Below, in pieces: positions 60,680-64,000 of a stretch of 64,000 bases of DNA. The position numbers were made by a program, and so were the translations under genes. Each line of letters starts with the position of its first letter. Position 1 is the stretch's first letter. This stretch comes from Glycine soja. Lineage: Eukaryota; Streptophyta; Magnoliopsida; Fabales; Fabaceae. The stretch covers positions 45,749,534-45,813,533 of the forward strand of contig NC_041009.1 of NCBI RefSeq assembly GCF_004193775.1. Direction: 5' to 3'. The notes under the pieces are model-generated. The model was not told where the DNA came from, made no database searches, and saw only the letters and a list, made by a program, of their open reading frames with translations.

Positions 60680-60966
60680 AAATAATTTTTTGTCTTGATG
60701 AATTTTATTCCCAAAATAAATGCTTGCATTTCCAGGAAATACCCTAAAATATGTATGCATCATCAAACTTCAAAAGTCTAGTCAATTCAATGTGCGGTAT
60801 CGAATCTGACAATAAATCTTTTTGAAGTTTAGTCGTCTAGTTAGTGAGCAAGTCAGAGACCAAGTCCTGTGTAATTAGTCATTTAGACAAAGATATATAT
60901 GCATGTGCATGGCTAGTAAATATTTTTTTTCTCCGCCCCCTCTTCATTGATTTGTGACTATAAATA
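60680..60966 (+). promoter_or_regulatory. Promoter of peptide gene R9
   Basis: It is nearly identical to the R4 promoter, with TATAAATA at 60959-60966. It has a small insertion giving GTCAATTCAATGTGCGGTAT (about 60781-60800) in place of GTCAATGTGCGGTAT. Confidence 0.7.
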
Positions 60967-61049
60967 CATGACAACATACAATATATCCTTGCAAATTCAA
61001 AGTAATTAAAGTTGAATAATATCTGCTGAGCATTAAAAGTTCCCCAACC

Positions 61050-61636
61050 ATGAAGGCAATCCTTGTTTTCATTTTACTCTTGGCCTCTATTTTTTTCCTT
61101 CCCAGTTCAACTCTTGCTCGACAACTGGAGGGTAACACTTACTAGCTACTCTCTACTTCAAATCTCATACACATGTTCACAATAAACTTGTTTTCCATCA
61201 ATATAAAATATATAAGGCTTTATGCAGCATGTATATCACGTTTGTTTATGTTTGAAATTAAAATGAATTACTCGCAGTTTGAAACCTACCAAACTCCCAT
61301 GGAAGACAGCCACACCAATTATTAGTCCGTAGATGAATGATGTATTTATCAAATCAGTCTATTTATTGTATGTTCGGTGGTAGAGGGGGAGATGAAAATT
61401 TTGAATTAAAATATTTGTGTGACTAACAAACTCATACATAAAGAGTTATGTGAAATATTAACATCATTATTAATTATTATGTATTTTATTATGTTGCAGT
61501 GGTGACAGGCGGTACCCAGAACCCTAATAATCCCACTTTTAAATGTAGCCGCAGCGGCCGTTATACGTCTTGCCTCCTCCCATCGCCACCAAAACCACCA
61601 TGTAATCCGTATAGTAGGGAAGGTTGCTTACCATGA
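61050..61636 (+). CDS. Secreted Cys/Pro-rich peptide R9 (RALF-reminiscent)
   Basis: The two exons are 61050-61131 (phase 1) and 61500-61636 (after TTGCAG), giving 72 aa. The signal peptide differs from R4 by one residue (FIL for FFL). The mature part reads NPNNPTFK-C-SRSGRYTS-C-LLPSPPKPP-C-NPYSREG-C-LP. CSRxGxY and NPYSR-x-GC are the strongest RALF-like strings in the array. The order of Cys still differs from RALF, with one Cys just before NPY and none after GCLP. Many differences from R4 lie in the mature exon, and its start (NPNNP) resembles fragment R6 (DPNNP) more than R4 (NDPNI). It is expected to be secreted. Receptor and function are unknown. Confidence 0.82.
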
Positions 61637-61700
61637 AACTACCGCCAACAGTACTATAATGATATATGTAGTTTTTAATTCTTGGTACTTGCTGCCATCT

Positions 61701-61877
61701 TTTTAACACTCTTCCTGTGTTAAAACTCGGTGGCATCATATATCATCATCTCTATATTCCGTGTGGTTTGGCTGAATAAATTAAAGAACTGTGCTCTTAT
61801 TCCAGTTTGCATGCAGTTGCAGTAATCTTGTAATGTTGTACTGAGACAAAGGCTTGGCCTTTTGTCCAATCAATAAA
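61701..61877 (+). terminator. 3' UTR stem-loop and poly(A) signal of R9
   Basis: TTTTAACAC (61701-61709) pairs with GTGTTAAAA (61717-61725). AATAAA lies at 61872-61877, just after a TTGGCC-TTTT-GtCCAA near-hairpin. Confidence 0.6.
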
Positions 61878-64000
61878 TTATAAGAACTTGATTATCTACG
61901 TGCCTTTCAATTTTATTTAAGTTTGATTTTAATTATTTGCGCCATCTTTTTAAAGAGGTTGTAAAATCCTAATTGAGATGGATAAAGGTATTTTTATACC
62001 GTAGAAAGAAAAATATATTTTGGCAGTTGAGACGCGTGACTAGAAAATGAAAACTTAATATTATAATTGGTTAATGAGAAAAGAGAGGGCGGAAGAGACG
62101 ACTCAATGTGCATGGACAATGGGGCCTTTTTGTTATTTGAATAAAAAAGATTAAGAAAAAAAAAAGAAAAAAAAATGACATTAAATTATAATATTAAGAA
62201 TTAATTTGACATTAAATTATCCAATAAGATTAGTTCTTACACTTTTTATACATTTAAAATTAAATTTAAATTTTTCATCTTTTAATAATTAATTTCTCAC
62301 CACCTCACATTTCGAAATACTAAAATAAGTATTTAATCTGAGAAAAACATATAAATTAGACTTTTAACAGGATTTTAATGATAACTTCATAAACGGTATT
62401 AGCCCAATATGCAAAAACATCCCTCACAACACCACCTTTAAAATATTAAAAGCAGCCATAAGAAATAACAACCACTCTAAGTACTCAGCGAGAAACACTG
62501 ATAACTTTGGAACTCTTATGTAACAAGACTCTTAGGTATTCGGCTCGAACAAATATCCTCCATCACCATACTAACAAAGATCAGCCTATCATCTCATTTG
62601 AGATAAGAACATTATTCATAAATAGTTAATACTTTAATTTATTATTTTGAATCGAGACATTACTTGAGTGTTTATCTTTTAGTATCTTGTTTCTGGGCTT
62701 ATCTTGTCAGTAGTAGATTGTGGATAAGATAGACACTTATACTAAAATACAAGCATAAGGAGGAAAATTAACTTTCTACCTCCGTGCAAGTACATCCATT
62801 TATTATATAGATTTATAGTAAGTTATTAATTATTTTTTTATCATTCAGAAGCAAAAGCAGAAAAAGAAACTATCGATCTATACATAATACATCTGGTGGC
62901 TGGTAGTTGTTCCTATAGCATCCGCAGAAACTATCTATACAGGACACTGGTGTCCACATAGTCAACGAAGAATCATTCTCAGCAAGACATCGTGTCCACA
63001 GGAGTTGCTATCACAATAGCAGTTAACAAAGGAAATATGACCTTTTCTTGATGTGTAAGACTTTAATTATCTGCTCAATCAAAGGATCATACGGATATAT
63101 ATAGTAATAAGTTATTATAAAAACATATGTAATTTATCTCATAAATTTTTTAATTATTATTTTAATCAGTTATTTTTAATTATTCTAAATTTAATTATAT
63201 ATTTTTAATTATTCTTTTAATGGTGCTTAAGTTAAATGGACTAGATTTTATATTTCAGCATAAGAGGCAATGTAATACTCATACCTCCCAAGGGACGGAA
63301 GTATAATTTTATTTATCAAGTCTTAGTGCAAGTTTTTGGCTGTCTTTCCTTTGCATTTTCATTATTTATATTTGGCAAATTTCTTTTCACATGAATATAA
63401 AACTTCACAAGTTGGAAACAATATTCCTCATATTGATGCTCATAGAGTTAGTAATTGTTGGATCTTTTTTTATTAAATTTGTTTTGGGCATATGTATTTT
63501 ATATTGGTAACTTGTGTTTTTCAGGGTAGGCCTGACAAAGAAAGTCAATGAAAAATCTAATCAAGGGAAACTCCTTGTTAACTTGTGGTGCAGATCTTAT
63601 CATTCGTAGGCGTTTTCAACCTTAGTTCCTTATTATTAGTATTACCCAGTGGATTTCTTAAGTGCATTTTGTTGGTTGATTTTCTGGTTTTTAATTGTTT
63701 TGAACTTTTGCCATGGTATTGTAACCCAAGTAACCGAAATATTTTTAAAAAATAATTAGAACATTTGTTTTCTATTCCAAACTATTTAAATAGCATTGTT
63801 GAATATTATGTGTTGATTCTTATGGAAGTTGAAAATCTATGTATAATATTCGTCTGGTTTAAATCTGAAAAATTAGGGGGATGGTGGATAGGTGAAGAAT
63901 CTCCTAGTAATAGACATTCAATATTTTGAGACTGATTTCCCAACTTTCTTTGGTTGTTAAATCAGTCGTTTAAAGGGATTACTGAATTAGTTACTGGTTA
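61878..64000. other. Downstream array flank to window end
   Basis: This matches 50580-53545 of the left duplicate and contains no gene. The stretch 62840-63420 is the third copy of the block also seen at 41510-42240 and 51540-52990. The last 500 or so bases are the CACTA-like segment, cut by the window edge. Confidence 0.6.

Larger units (their letters stand above)
59461..64000. repeat. Large direct duplication, right copy
   Basis: This is the partner of 46007-53545, containing promoter, gene R9 and downstream flank. It lacks the 2.2-kb segment with R5/R6 and the 863-base transposon, and it continues past the window end within the CACTA-like segment. Confidence 0.9.

Noticed and set aside
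34594..64000. CRISPR-like interpretation of the repeated array
   Set aside because: The repeats are long, diverged gene modules in a plant-type genome, not short identical repeats with unique spacers.

Overview
The window looks like nuclear DNA of a flowering plant, most likely a papilionoid legume close to soybean (Glycine). It is very AT-rich, with spliced genes, long TA microsatellites and many transposon remnants. The legume call rests on my recollection of the protein families and is an inference. No database was searched.

Region 1 (about 0.9-17.1 kb) is a minus-strand family of UDP-glycosyltransferases of the UGT72 (hydroquinone/monolignol glucosyltransferase) type. It has two near-identical tandem intronless genes (942-2336, 4503-5909), a more diverged third gene (9932-11329) and a broken fourth copy (15899-16978). 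A two-exon defensin-like peptide gene (13674-14019) and a relic of a second copy (17054-17098) flank the broken UGT. Transposon-derived pieces lie between them: a foldback element, a MITE, a non-LTR retrotransposon relic and a SINE.

Region 2 (about 19-31.6 kb) holds a probable hAT-like element, an orphan pair of 5' exons of an unidentified gene and a four-exon histidine-phosphatase (phosphoglycerate mutase-like) gene (21185-23302). Next come a fused relic of a Ty3/gypsy RNase H and a PPR gene end, then two paralogous four-exon B3-domain (REM-type) transcription factor genes on the minus strand (27010-28653, 30085-31554). Both B3 genes appear to use a GC-AG second intron.

Region 3 (about 34.5-64 kb) is the most unusual part. 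It is a tandem array of tiny two-exon genes for secreted Cys/Pro-rich peptides of 58-95 aa. Four copies look intact (40042-40912, 47614-48202, 55091-56590, 61050-61636). At least five fragments are broken: exon-2-only, exon-1-only, or split by an insertion. Intact copies share a promoter block ending in a TATAAATA box, a nearly invariant signal-peptide exon, a phase-1 intron and a 3' UTR with conserved stem-loops. The mature-peptide exon varies strongly. The layout C...G-x-Y-x-x-C...C-x-P-Y-x-R-x-(G)-C recalls RALF peptides, but one Cys is placed differently and an intron is present, so I call them RALF-reminiscent. Part of the array is a large direct duplication (about 46.0-53.5 kb against 59.5-64.0 kb). 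It exposes an 863-bp transposon insertion with a 10-bp target duplication and a clean empty site in the other copy.
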